The translations under genes and the position numbers were made by a program. The notes under the pieces are model-generated. The model was given only the letters and a program-made list of their open reading frames with translations, did no database searches and had not been told where the DNA came from. DNA of 64,000 bases from Luzula sylvatica (taxonomy: Eukaryota > Streptophyta > Magnoliopsida > Poales > Juncaceae), in NCBI GenBank assembly GCA_946800325.1, contig OX326958.1, forward strand, positions 69,685,264-69,749,263, read 5' to 3'. The number at the start of each line of letters is the position of its first letter. Position 1 is the first letter of the stretch. Shown in pieces: positions 44,861 through 56,939 of the stretch.

Positions 44861-46203
44861 TCAAAATCCTTGAGAGAAATTAGCCATGGAAAGAGGCGGA
44901 GGCGGAATGGTCCTTAGCGGACCGTTTGCATATGAAGGCGGTGGCGATGGCGGTGCTGAGCTGGCATTCAACGATGGCGACGGTGGTGGTTTTCTCAGTT
45001 CTTGTGGCTTCGATTTGAAATATAACTGCATCATCAACATATAATAAATTAATAATCCTGCGAGCCTTTACATTATTCACTTCAACCCCTATAAAATCTC
45101 AAATCTAATATGTCACTACAAAATATCACACTTTTTCGTTTATTCATGTGCAAATAACGAATAATAATGGTCTTGTAAAATACATAATGACACGAGGGAC
45201 ATACATGATATTTTGTATGTTTTGGACGGGTATATATGATATTTTGAGATTTGGCATGGGTATGCACGAAATTCAGAAAAACATAAACAAAACATGAACA
45301 TCTTGAAATTAAGAATCTATCTCTGTGCTTGGAATCTATAATTTTAAATTTTGTAAGGGTATAATCGTAATTTATGCAAACATAATTATTACTTGCACTT
45401 ACATATTTCTTGCAGCGAAGGGTATAATTGTAAATTTGAAATGATATTCAAATTGGTTATTTCAAGTAAAATTGGTTATTTACTTCACTTAAATATTTTT
45501 CATTACTCACAAGGATAAAATTGTCATATTTGAGTGGTCTAAATGATGAAACTATTATTTTAATATTTCTACATGTTTTTAATTTACGTCCCTATTCATT
45601 CATATGAGATGAACAATTGGTTATTTCACAGAATCATAATTAGATTGGTATGAATCTAAATTACATTAAACAAAATATAATTAGATTGGTATGAATCTAA
45701 ATATATTTCACAGCTCACATGAAATAGGTATAATTGCATTTCGGCATAATTTGCAAGGAAAAATTCAAGATTTAGAAAATAAAATTGAATTCATTGGAGA
45801 GAAATTGAATACCCGTAGGGGCTTTTAGGCAATTCAGGTTACTTCATTTAAATCTCGTCTGGTTTTCTACTGATCAAAATTTGTTCAGATCACATCTGAA
45901 ATTAGTTAATAAAAATACTTTAGTTAATCAATCTGATTTTTGTTTTTTGAAATGAAATGAAATGATGGAGACAAAAATTAGAAATAATACCTAATGCAGC
46001 CATGATTATATTTATGAAATTCATATAAATTCGCTCATAATGCCCAGTTCCAATTTGTACCATTTAACTCAATTTATATGCAGTACCAAGTGAGGTTTCA
46101 CCCTTGGCATTTCGTCGAACAGTTGACCTGCATCCAGCAGTAAGAGAGAGCCCTTCGTGACTTCGTCACCGATCAACCTCTCTTCCTTGCTCTTCAGCGC
46201 CAT
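44861..46203 (-). CDS. Candidate small two-exon Pro-rich protein
   Basis: Exon 1 (46203-46087, 39 codons) reads MALKSKEERLIGDEV then TKGSLLLLDAGQLFDEMPRV and ends KPHL before gtactg. A terminal exon (45025-44861) follows gatgatgcag, reads LYFKSKPQELRKPPPSPSL, continues Pro/Ser-rich, and ends MANFSQGF and a TGA. Both borders are phase 0, so direct splicing would give 93 aa, but middle exons may have been missed in the 1.06-kb intron. A pyrimidine-rich leader (cttctctccagcc) precedes the ATG. I do not recognise the family. The alternative frame of the last exon reading LLYVDDAVIF is not supported as RT. Confidence 0.4.
45600..45715. repeat. Short tandem repeat, two units
   Basis: ataattagattggtatgaat followed by ctaaat occurs twice (about 45630 and 45667), bracketed by atttcacag. 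It lies in the presumed intron. Confidence 0.7.
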
Positions 46204-46504
46204 TTTTCTCTCTTCTCTCCAGCCTTCTCCGGCGAACTATGGCTGCTCATTACATCAATGGAGATAAAAAAGATGTGGAAAGGAGGGAAGGGATGAAGCA
46301 CTCTCTTTCGCGTGACCTATGCTTCTCTCTCGCCTCCATTCTCGGAGTTAGCAATCGTGCATCGAGGAAAGTTAGGTTTTCGATCTCTTTCTGTCGTTGG
46401 TCTTATCGTCTTGCCTGAGTTGCCTCCACCGTACTTTCCCGTACGAAGAGACAATGCAATGTCAAGCATGGTAGATGGTAGAAAGGGTAAAAGGGTAAAT
46501 TAAA
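46204..46504 (+). other. Short region with an unassigned open frame
   Basis: The plus strand holds a 63-aa frame (46312-46503, MTYASLSPPFSELAIVHRG...) next to the divergent leader of the minus-strand candidate. No family is recognised; it may be part of a bidirectional upstream region. Confidence 0.35.
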
Positions 46505-46779
46505 TCGATGATTTAGTACTAAATCATCGATTTGCCTTTATTTTTTACTTCTTTTTTTTACATTAATTGAACGGTGACGATGAGAAGATAAATTAAATCG
46601 ATGATAGCAAAAAACAACGTGGCCTCTTAGCTTGTAATTGTCGATGATTTAGTACTAAATCATCGATTTGCCTTTATTTTTTACTTCTTTTTTTTTTACA
46701 TTAATTGAACGGTGACGATGAGAAGATAAATTAAATCGATGATAGCAAAAAACAACGTGGCCTCTTAGCTTGTAATTGT
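46505..46779. repeat. 136-bp tandem duplication built around a perfect palindrome
   Basis: Units 46505-46640 and 46641-46779 are identical except for T-run length. Each opens with a 26-bp perfect palindrome (tcgatgatttagt and its complement actaaatcatcga) and includes gaacggtgacgatgagaag and aacaacgtggcctcttagc. Such low divergence indicates a recent event. Confidence 0.95.
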
Positions 46780-46811
46780 ATGTCTTTGTATTGTAAATTT
46801 AGTTGAATTTT

Positions 46812-47165
46812 TGTTAAGAAGATGAATCTGACAGGTACTGGAAGTCTGGAGGTGTCGAGTAAACAAACAAATGGAGAACTTACACAGAAAGCACTGGAGA
46901 AGAATAACGGTAATTAGCCGTTATGACTCGTTGGGTCTAACAGTAAAGTACTTTGGGCTTTAGTTAAGTTAGTTTAATAGTTGAGCAGATTTTCTGTGAC
47001 CATATAAGAGTAAATGTATATAGTGCGTAGTCAATTATGTAATGAGTTATTTAGAGCCGTTATAGTTAGTGAGGATTAGGTTGTTAATCCTCTATAAATA
47101 GAGCCATAATCTCTGTACTAAAATTAAGAAAACAAATAAAACAAACTTATATTTTCATTTCAACA
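46812..47165 (+). mobile_element. Probable solo LTR (354 bp)
   Basis: Begins TGTTAAGAAG and ends TTTCAACA, with TGTT/AACA inverted ends. It contains a TATA box (ctataaatagagcc, about 47092), and the 3' part resembles the R-U5 of copia LTRs. Flanking 5-mers attt(t) and attt(a) could be an imperfect target duplication. No internal sequence or second LTR is present. Confidence 0.6.
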
Positions 47166-47788
47166 ATTTAATTTAATTTAATGAAAAAGGGTAAAAAGGG
47201 TAATTGGATACCAACTAAGAATGTTAGTGGTATAATTTATGATTTAGTACATGCTTAAATTTTGACTATTTTCTTTATGATAATTGTTGCTTGTATAAAT
47301 GTATTTGATTTTGAATATGTGTGAATAAAAATTCGAGTTGTATGCAAATTTTGATTTATGATTATATATTTTCATAATTAAATTAAATTTGATTTGTTTT
47401 TTTGTCAATTATAATTTTAAGATTTAATCATAATTTCGAGGTGTCTGTTTTTACTAAACATTTCGGGGATTGTTATACAAGTTTTGTTATATTCTGTTCC
47501 TTTTATATGGTTCATTTTTTAATTTGTTTTGAGAATTAATTTTATTTAGAAGAGAAAATGTTATTTTCTAAGAATATAAACTAGCATGTAATCATTGATA
47601 AAACATGAAACTAATTAAATACAATTACAAACAGTAAACACACATACTAATTTTTATTATTTTTATAATCATTATATCATAATTTTTGTCGAAGAACCAA
47701 ACAAAACTTATAATTTTATGTAGAATTACTAATAAGCATACGAGTTAGTTGGCATGCATGCGAATTGACATGTTAAATATATTTTATA
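47166..47788. other. AT-rich spacer
   Basis: No feature is supported. Confidence 0.5.
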
Positions 47789-47830
47789 CTAGCTTTTAAC
47801 CTGGCGCAATTGCGCAGCCGCGCGGGTCTT
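47789..47830 (-). mobile_element. Helitron 3' terminus (-)
   Basis: Read on the minus strand: a GC-rich palindromic block (gcgcaattgcgc, with flanking ccgcgcgg) then aggttaaaag and CTAG, followed by host T. The element body would extend rightwards; no 5' end was fixed. Confidence 0.65.
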
Positions 47831-48298
47831 TCAAATGTTTTGTTTATCTATTTTTATGGGGAGTTATGTTTTTTAAATGATTTTTTATAAGAAGTATGAA
47901 GTATCTTTCTATTGTTCCGATATAAATTGGTAGACATATTTGTTTCGTTTGTTTTGCTGGTGATGGTTTGTGGTATTCGGTTTCTCATACTGATTTTGGA
48001 TTTTGGATTGCGCGTGTATTGTTAACAATGTACATAGTTCAAGAAGGATGTAAGGATAACGATTACTAATACTACTAATTTTTTAGTACAATCTCATAAT
48101 GATTGTAATCAGTACACGATATTTTGACGATATCTTGTGAGTGATCATGATATTTGATAGTCATATACATGCATTTGTTTATTATGCTATGTGTTTAGTC
48201 GTCAGTATATTTGGATCCTTTGAGATTGTAAAGCGAACATTTCTTAATTGTTCAAGATCCGGCTTTCTTGAACAATACGTAAATAAATTCATATCAAT
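47831..48298. other. AT-rich spacer, probable Helitron body
   Basis: No coding content recognised. Confidence 0.4.
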
Positions 48299-48562
48299 AG
48301 CTCAATGCTATTTTAATACGTAAATAAATTCATATTAATACTTATTTTCATATATAAATAAATTCATAGTATATTTTAATATTAATATTTAAGAAATTCA
48401 TAATAATACTAATTTCATATATAAATAAATTCATAGTATAGTATTTGCGCAATTCTAGAAAGGTATTTATTCTCCCAAATCATAGATTTTTCTATTTTGT
48501 TATCAAAAAAATTAAATAATAATTTCCATTTTAAAATATTTACATGGGAATTAAAAAATTAT
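48299..48562 (-). repeat. Right arm of the 7-kb-spaced inverted repeat
   Basis: Inverted copy of 40838-41060, with one additional internal tandem unit. A further loose copy of tacgtaaataaattcatat lies just to its left at about 48277. Confidence 0.85.
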
Positions 48563-48995
48563 TTCTTATTTTTATCCTTGAAATTATATTGTATATATAG
48601 TATTGTTATGTAAAATAAAATAATAATGACGCGTGTATAGTATAATAAGTGTCAAAATATTATAGTATAATAATATTATGGTAAGAACCAAGAAAAATAT
48701 AATTAAAATGATGATATTTGAAATTATCATACAGGAATATAAAGTTAACATTTGCAGTTGAGAAAAAGAATTTCCACATCCATGTTTCTTTAGGGCATTT
48801 ATTTCTTTTTTCTAGCTGATAATTTCTCTAACTGATGCTTATTGTAAATTATATAACGATAATTTCTTTAATTGGAGAGGTTCTCGAGTTTGGGGCCCAC
48901 ACCGACACTCGTATTAAACAAATGTATCCATAATTTTCTAGGGTGTTTTTGCAAAAAATGACTTTACTAATTTTAGTATTATTTATTTATTTCAG
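48563..48995. other. AT-rich spacer
   Basis: No N-terminal exons of the downstream dehydrogenase are visible here. Confidence 0.5.
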
Positions 48996-50224
48996 ATTTC
49001 CAATTGGAAGTCATGTAGTCGGAGCGTTTATAATGCCATGTGGCAACTGTTTTTACTGCGTTAAGGTTATTTTTTTAATAAATTTCATTCTTGATTCTTT
49101 TCTAATTAAATTCCATGACGAAAATTTAATACTTTAAAATTGGATTGTACGGGCCAGAAGATTTGTGCGAGCCATTATTCGAGTATAATCGCACTAAAGG
49201 AACTTTATACGATGGCCAAACCAGACTCTTTCTCAAAAACAACCGTAAATAAATAAATTTTGATGGGTATATTTGAAATTACCTATTTATTTATTATTTT
49301 GATTTTTTTCAGGGGAAACCGGTGTATATGTATAGCATGGGAGGATTAGTAGAATATTGCGTAGTCCCCGCAAATGCACTCGCACTTTTACCCAATTCCT
49401 TACCATATGCTGAGTCAGCAATTCTCGGCTACGCGGTTTTTACAGCGTACCGCGCCATGCGTCACGCTGCCGAGATGCGTCTCGGCGATTCTGTCGTTGT
49501 CATCGGTGTCGGCGGTGTTGGCTCCAGGTATTTTTCGATAAATTTTACAAAATATAAATACAGGGGCATTTTTGAAATAAATAAAATATTTTGTTAATTA
49601 CAGCTGTATACGGCTGGCGAAAGCATTTGGGGCCTCGGAAGTAATAGCGGTGGTTATTCTCGACGAGAAATTACAAAATGCGAAATTGCTCGGCGCGACT
49701 CACAAGGTTAATTCTACAATCGAGGATGCGGTTGAAAAAATAAAGGTATTTTTCATTTTTTTATTTATTGATTGATTTGTTTTGTTGAATTGAAAATGAA
49801 AAGGAAATAACGGGAGGGAGATGAGTGGCCGTGGCGGTGGAGGCTTTGGGAAGACCGCAAACATTTTCTCAATGCGTCAGAAACGTCATAGACGGAGGCA
49901 AAGCAGTTATGATCGGTCTCGCCTCCGCTAATGTGGTTTGGTGAAGTTGATATTACTCGTCTCGTTCGTAGATAGGTATTCTTATGAATTATTCTAATTA
50001 ATTTATTTTATATTTAATTTGTGTGAAAATAGGTGAAAATAATCGGTTCGTACAGTGCAAGAGCGAGGCAAGATCTTCCGCAAATAGTGAAACTAGCGGA
50101 GAGTAGGATTTTCAATTTGAAAGATTCGATATGTAGAAAATACAAATTCGAGGAGGCCAATAGCGCTTACGAAGATCTCGACAAGGGCAAAATTGTCGGT
50201 CGTGCCGTTGTCGAAATCATGTAA
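48996..50224 (+). pseudogene. Zinc-type alcohol dehydrogenase pseudogene (At5g63620-like)
   Basis: Six exon blocks: 48996-49065, about 49151-49244, 49313-49527, 49604-49745, about 49804-49975 and 50033-50224. They carry the structural zinc Cys cluster (PCGNCFYC...EDLC), the Rossmann motif (VIGVGGVGS) and the C-terminus to TAA. Lesions: the second block lacks an AG acceptor (tac|ggg) and is one base out of phase with the third; the fifth has an in-frame TGA after EITGGR and a 1-bp shift before GEVDITRLVRR. N-terminal exons with the catalytic zinc ligands are absent. Family members are medium-chain NAD(P)-dependent reductases. Long parts remain open, so decay is recent. Confidence 0.85.
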
Positions 50225-51337
50225 TTAAAAAAATAACGATTTTTCATGTTTTTTTTTTTTTGGTAATAATTGACAAAATTGGCGGATATCATAAATTCTG
50301 GAAATGAAAATACAAAAATGATAGGGTCCCATACACAAATCACCGAAGTCCTCCCGATTTTAAATTTTGTATGTAAAATATAAGTGGGACCCACCTATTT
50401 AATCTCCTCTAATTTCTAATTTTAACACTTCGGTGCTAATTCTGTAGATTGTTTATGTGATTCTAGTGTTTTTGAATGAAAATATGGAGTCTTAAGAGTG
50501 CATGAATTTTAAATTTCCATTTCTAAATAAATAAATAAGGTTTTTTTTGTCATATTAAATATACGAGTACAAAATGTAACTTGAGTGTTCAACATAAATA
50601 GGATATAGTTAACTACCAATCTTCGTTTGCTAATCTTAATTTGCTAATTTATGTGTTCTTAGATTTTTTGACTTTTTTTTGATTAATTGTATTCCTATTC
50701 CTTGTTTGCACAATTTCATGAGTTTTTGTATTTTGAATATAATTTTATTCCTATTCCTTGTATTTTTAATAATTTGCTAATTTATTTATTTATTTAACAC
50801 TTTATAGTTTGAAATGAAAAAAATATATTTTTTGTTATAATTACAATATTACAAGTAATTTTCTAATTTATGGAGAAACCTCTCCGGTTCTTCTAACTCA
50901 TGTTTTCATTAATAGTTAATAATAATTTAATCAATTTATCATTTCTTATATTGATTTAAGGGTTCATTTTGTACATTACAAAACAAGGTTATGAGTCTCG
51001 TGTCTTTTTTCTCTCTCAATGCATGTACTATAAATACTTTAGTATTGATCTCATTGTTCAAAATAAGAAAACAAAAATTCTGTCATGTAATATTTTCTTT
51101 GTCACACTTCACTTCCCTTCACTCATTCATGCTTATTTTCTTTTATTTTCTAGTTATATGTATTGCTTTCACAAAATGAAAATGAATGATAGCAACGTCT
51201 GTTATTTTCGTTAATGTTGTTGATTAATGTAATTTGTACATGTGAATTTTTTGAATATTTCTTTCATCCTGATTTGGTAAATGGAGCCGGGGGTTAGTTG
51301 GAGACGAAACTAATTTCTTTCCTCCTAAAAAAGGGAG
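50225..51337. other. Spacer between tandem pseudogenes
   Basis: AT-rich. The short stretch 50281-50320 (gcggatatcataaattctgg) resembles 52240-52280 inside the F-box-type remnant. No gene is supported. Confidence 0.45.
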
Positions 51338-51759
51338 AGGAGTGCACGTGGAGCCGTGGAGGTGGAGAAGTTAGGAAGACCGTAAACATTCTCGCAATGT
51401 GTTAGAAGGGTCAGACGCGGAGGCAAAGCTTCCACTAATGTGGTTGGCGAAATTGATATCATTCCTCTCGTTCGTACACTCGTATTTTGTGAATTATTGT
51501 ATTATTGTTGAATGAAATTATTTAAAATAATTATTTATTTTATTTGCGTGAAAAAATTGGTGAAAATAATTATTTATTTAACTTGAATGAAATTATTTAT
51601 TTAATTTGCGAGGCAAGATATTCCTCTAATTGTCCGCACATTGTGGTTTTCAATTTTAAAGATTCGATCACTAGAAAATGCAAATTCAAGGAGGCGAATA
51701 GTGCTTACGAAGATCTCAACAAGGACAAAATTGTTGGTCGTGCTGTTGTCGAAATTTAG
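51338..51759 (+). pseudogene. Second, more decayed alcohol dehydrogenase 3' fragment
   Basis: Repeats the last two exon blocks of the pseudogene upstream. About 51368-51475 matches the block around LGRPQTFSQCV to GEVD with deletions. 51604-51759 matches the final exon (ITRKCKFKEANSAYEDLNKD) and ends at TAG. Even the sequence after the stop (aattaaaaaa...caaattttcatg) is shared, so this is a tandem duplication of the gene end, not a processed copy. Confidence 0.85.
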
Positions 51760-52101
51760 TAATTAAAAAAAACAACAAATTTTCATGTTTTTTTTTTTTG
51801 TTTTTGGGGTAGCAATTGCAATGATGTAAAATGATTGTGCTTAATCTGGAAAATACAGTTGATTAAAAAAATTCTGAAATTTTGTTGTAATCTTTTTTCT
51901 ATTATCAATCAAGGGTATGTATTATAAAACTAGAGATTGATCTCCATATTTTCGTTCCGTCATAACTTAATTATAGTTCGTAGATTAATAAAAACGCTAC
52001 AGTTAACTATAATATATTTTGTTAATCACTCTGGCCAAGAAATAACTTGTTTAACAATTATTCTCAATGGATTAGGGTGAACCGAAATAATTTGAAGAGG
52101 T
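51760..52101. other. AT-rich spacer
   Basis: No feature is supported. Confidence 0.5.
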
Positions 52102-52850
52102 TCATAGATACCAATTATTCTCAATGGGTCGGGAGACGTGGATTCCAGTTCCTGGGGACATCCCTTTCAACTTAACTACCTCCTCAGATATTTTATAGCA
52201 GTCGTCAAAATGCATATAGAATTTGCCGAATCGGAGCTTTACGGGTCGCGTGGCGGCTATAATAAATTCTAGAAATGAAAATATGGATTCTACAGCTTTG
52301 ATATCGACTATGGTCACCGTATGCAGGTTATTAAACCCTAAACCCAACTCCCCCTTTCTTCTTCTACTATCTGCTCTCTTCCAAAATTCTGCAATCCGTG
52401 CCGTCGCTCTTTGCCCCGGCAAATCCACCTGCAAATTAAATAAGAATTAAGAGCTAGAAGAAAATTAAAAAAGAGACTACTACAAACTAACATGTACAAC
52501 GAGCGACTGGAGATGAGTGGCTCTCTGCAGCATGGCTAGAAGAAAAACGGATTCATTTTCGTCCTCAAAATTCGACCTTAATTCAATATCCTTTATGCCA
52601 TTAAAGTCCAGCTCGGACTCCAACGGAATCTCCCCATTCACCGCTGGGATTCCTTTCATATCGACCATACGAACTTGGCCGCGAAGAAATTCATGGCCTG
52701 GGCATTTGCATAAAACAATCATGCCGTCTACATATTTTATACGCGTAAAATAGCCTACTTCGTCAAAAATGATCTCGACATTGCAGATCACCAGTCCGGG
52801 TATGGAAGCCCATGTGTACCTCCCATCTCTTGTAACATATGTTATTCAGT
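52102..52850 (-). pseudogene. F-box/FBD-type protein fragment (C-terminal)
   Basis: Two exons joined in phase 0: about 52850-52492 and 52428-52102 (donor cat|gttagt, acceptor tttgcag|gtg). The first reads YTWASIPGLVICNVEIIFDE and includes IKDIELRSNF and LLAMLQRATHLQSLVVH; the second reads VDLPGQRATARIAEFWKRAD and ends FYMHFDDCYK...NNWYL. The Leu-rich spacing recalls the LRR/FBD end of plant F-box proteins. No F-box or N-terminal LRR is found upstream on the minus strand, so this is a 5'-truncated remnant. The family call is tentative. Confidence 0.5.
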
Positions 52851-54496
52851 TTCGTGTGCATGCAAATTTTAAAATCAATATAGTCACAGATAAAAGAGTT
52901 ATATTAATGAAGTAAATATTCCCTTCAAGATTTTAGTGATTATTGGGCCTGGACTCAACATAGCGATGAATGTTTCAAACTTCAATGTATTAGAACTTTT
53001 GGGCTACAAACCGGGAAATATTTTGAAGAAAATAGCTAGTGAATTTGGATTTAAAATTATTAGAAATTTAGTATAGATTTTTTTGTATAAATCCACCGAA
53101 AAAGATAACATCAAAAATGACCAGATATACTATAAATATTATTCATATATGGGCTAGCATTGTGAGTTTGTGGCACTAGTTCATGGGAACGATGGCAAAT
53201 TGTTTATCATTTATATCCTTTCTACTATGTAAACAAGACATATCAATATCATTGAGTGCCCTTACAAAATCACAAATTATCAGTATATCAAATTAGTATT
53301 TTGAGGATAAAATATATGTTAAGGTAGGCATCACATTCTCCCAACAAAATTAGAGGGCATATACATATATTGTGCCCCCCGATTCCACCGAGACATCATT
53401 GATGCATTGCTGTCAAAGACTCAGAGCGATGTCAATGTTAATTGGATGGGCTTTTTCAAAAAGATTTGAATTTGAATTTCTCCAAAAGATTCCACATCCC
53501 ATATATTAACGACCTAAATCCAATCATAAAGACTACAGACTGTTCATTCATCTTGTTATATCTTTTGCATTGCTAATTCAATTTTTATTATTGAAATTCT
53601 AATTCTAATATTTTTATTTTAACTTTATTTTAATTCAACCACTTCCTAAATACGAGCTTGTAATGAATTGTTAATCGTCTTTGTAGTGAACTGTTTGATA
53701 TCTTGATAATTGAGTGTGTTAATTGTATTGTTATTTGTAATTGTTACCATTTTCTTTACATGTCCTTTTTCATTACATTTTTTTTTCCTAAATTGTTGAA
53801 CCTTCCAAATCTCATCTTTAATTGTATTGATAGCGTTGCTAGCGCTCGAACAAGCGAGTCTCTGGAGCAAAATGGCAAAGTAAGAACTAAGAAGGATGAG
53901 TACGTTGCTCCTTTCTCCTTTCTTCACTTAGCTTTTTCTCATCACCTTTTTTCTTCCTTTCGTATTTTTAAGTACATATGCCACCTTGTAAATACCATTA
54001 TTTTAAATGAAATTTCAAAGTCGGCAATTGCCGTCTTAAAAAAAACAAACTCTTTTTCAATTTTCAATAGCAAATCTCTTTTTAAATTGTGGTGGTTGTG
54101 CCTCTGTGCGTGTGGACTGGTGGTGGCGCCTCACTGTACATGTGTTTTAGGGTTTATATTTTTTATTTTATTTGCTGAGTTAATTCATGGATACCAATTC
54201 GGCCTACATATTCTTTGTTAATCCGCGACCCAACCAGTTAATGTCATGATAAAGCAAAAATAAAATAAAATGATCATAAAGTTGCAAAACAAGATTACGG
54301 TACATAAAGTTGCAATCCACTGTGGTAGTCGAATCAAAAGCAAACACGACACTGTACTCCAACCTGCCACGAGAAAAGATAATTTAGTTAAATATCATAA
54401 ATAACAAAGCTTATACGTACACATATACATCCATTTCAGTGGTAGTGGACACGTTACAAAAAGAACGTTCTAATTGAAAATTAAATTAATGATCCT
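52851..54496. other. AT-rich spacer
   Basis: A 172-codon plus-strand frame (53703-54221) is a hydrophobic, Phe/Ile/Ser-rich read of T-rich DNA without family resemblance, so I do not call it. A short stretch at about 53830-53900 (VASARTSESLEQNGKVRTKK) could be an exon scrap. Confidence 0.45.
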
Positions 54497-54534
54497 AATC
54501 CTAATACTAATACTAATACTAATACTAATACTAA
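54497..54534. repeat. (ACTAAT)n microsatellite
   Basis: About six units of ctaata, preceded by cctaatcctaat. Confidence 0.95.
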
Positions 54535-56463
54535 TAATAGAAAGATGAAGTGATCTAAAAATTGAATAGTTAAATGATTACCAATTCTTTCCATGGAGAT
54601 ATGCAATAAATTTTCTTGTCGATGTTGTGCGCATCCACATGAAATTATCAAATCCTTTGAAATAATTTAAACTCTAATAAGAAATTAATCAACCTAATTT
54701 AGCTAAATTTGAGCATAATTCAATAAGATTTCAACAATAATACCTTGTTATCTAATCTTTGAATGGCGCCAAAACCCTAGCTTCGACAAAAGTGGCCGAG
54801 ATTACTAATAAATCGTGCTTGAAAGAGTTGTCTACAAGAAAAAGAACCAAGAAAGACGTGTCCCCTAATTCTATTCAGAGTAGCTCCTAAAGGTAAGAAG
54901 GGATCTGAAATTCCTACATACAGCAAAATTATAAGAGATGTCCCTATTATTTAATATCCACAAAATGTAAGTATGTTTGAAAAATATTTCCAAAAATTTG
55001 AATATCTGAATAAAAACAAAATGAAGGGAAAAAAATAGATTAATTACGTTCAAATCTGATGGAATCCTAAATCGACCAATTTGTACCCTCTTCGATAAAT
55101 GAAACTGCAAAACATTCTAAAATAAATTACTGAATTAGGGGCTTAAAACATACCCAAAATAGATGTTATTATTAAGAAGGGCATATATGAAAATAACTCA
55201 TAAATAATACCTGAAGGGGAGTTGACGCACAAGTTCCTAAGTTGAGTCGTACAAAATGTCCAACTTTCTTCTACGCACTCTCCGGTTCATGGGTCGCACA
55301 CAAAATAAATAATAAAAAATATGGGTCATTTTAGTTTTCAAGAATATAAAGGGGGCTTTGTCAGAATATTGATATGTATTATGTAGGGACTTTATTTTAA
55401 TTTCTTACAATACAGGGGTGTTTTGCAAAATTGACAAACCTTTACAGGGTTGATTCGGTCGTATCTTGCGTCATGTTGGTTCTATTGAGGCGATGAACAT
55501 CGAGCTCACAGTCACACACACACACACAACTTATTCACGCTGCATACCTTGTTCCGTGTATATCTCCCAATACAACACCCCCTAGCTAAAAAACAAACAA
55601 AAGTAACTATCAGAAATGTCATGTATACCCCCCATAACAATTCTCATATTATTGGGGCATGGATGTAAATTTTTAAATGTAAAAAGTACCACAAAGGTTA
55701 TTTGCCAGTTGGGACAGTGAATAATATCGGGTGTTTTCGCACTTCAAAATAACTCGCCGTATCAGGATATGGCGGATATTGAAAGGAAAAGGATATTTTA
55801 CAAAAAAAAAAAACTCTCCTGCAAGGAAAAAATGAAATGAAATTAAAAAGGATTGTAATGCAAAATAATAAAAAAATAAAGGTTTTCTTTAAAAATATTA
55901 CACAGTAAAAAATCCTTCAAGTTCGTGAGATTCAATCCACCGATATCTCTCTACCAGGACCGAGAGTGGTAAACTAAAAAGAAAAGAATCACAGAACTTT
56001 GAATTTACAAAAACGCCCCTATAAATTTTTAAGGGGTTATGAGGAAACTTACCCGACAAGGTGTATAACTTAAACGAAATTTCTATCTTCGCCAAAATTT
56101 CGATTCCTATTCCAATGTCCTTTTTATATCAAATTTATCTTCATTTTTTGTTTCCAGTTTCAAATCGAAAATATTCGAAATTAAAAAACGAAACATAACT
56201 GATGTAAGGCGATTTATAAAGTGGTGTGCCGTCTGTCCCTTCTTCCGCCCCCATCTCGCAGCGTCTCCTCTCTCCCTCTCTCAAGGATAACTTGATTTTG
56301 TCTTCAGCACCGAACTGATATAATCATATAAGGCGATCTATAAACCTGCAATTGATTCAATTTTCACAAAAATAGAATCATCTAATGAGAATCTGAGATA
56401 ATGGGAAATAATTTTTTACCTTCGTTCTCGTACTTATGGCAGAATTGACTCTTTTATGTGTAG
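54535..56463. other. AT-rich spacer
   Basis: No gene is supported. A GC-richer, pyrimidine-rich patch at about 56225-56285 (cttcttccgcccccatctc) shares gtgccgtctgt with 56696-56706, suggesting related leader sequences. A short (CA)n lies near 55515. Confidence 0.45.
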
Positions 56464-56934
56464 TTAGAGTTTGCGAAAACAGCGTAAATGCATAAAATCA
56501 ACATGTGTCAGTGTAAAATAAAGCAACTTCCTCTCTTTTTTCATGGAGGAACTGATGAGGAAGGATAGGTCGCCCCCCTTTCTCTTTCGAGACCGTCTGT
56601 CTACATTCCGCGTAGGGAGGAAAAGCGAGAAGAAACTGAGCATATCCATGAAACTAAGAAAGATTGAGCAAATAAGCGTATAGAGCTTATTTGTGTGCCG
56701 TCTGTGGCATCTCGCTTCTTTGAAGCTATGCGCGTAGGGAGCTTAGTTGCGGCGGAGGGAGTTACGTGGAGCCTCTTCTGCGAAGCGCATTGGCACTTGG
56801 CAGTGGAGAGAGACCTCCGTGAAGTGGTCCGCGAGAGGAGCTTGCGATTGGGATGGTTTCAGTTTGGGGTCAAAAGAGAAGAGAGAGAGAGGTATGGTTT
56901 GAGTTTGAGGGGAGAATTTGCTCATAAATAAAAG
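56464..56934 (-). other. GC-richer region with short open frames
   Basis: On the minus strand 56925-56743 reads MSKFSPQTQTIPLSLFSFD and ends EEAPRNSLRRN; 56649-56464 is another basic frame. On the plus strand an overlapping 78-aa frame ends in EFAHK. Composition suggests a former exon or leader, but neither strand gives a recognisable protein. Confidence 0.3.
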
Positions 56935-56939
56935 AGTCG

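Noticed and set aside
44880..45080. Minus-strand frame reading LLYVDDAVIF, similar to an RT YxDD box
   Set aside because: The following residues are not RT-like. Another frame of the same stretch follows a good splice acceptor and gives a coherent Pro-rich C-terminus.
53703..54221. 172-codon plus-strand open frame
   Set aside because: It reads as Phe/Ile/Leu/Ser-rich translation of T-rich DNA with no motif, and the codon pattern matches surrounding spacer.
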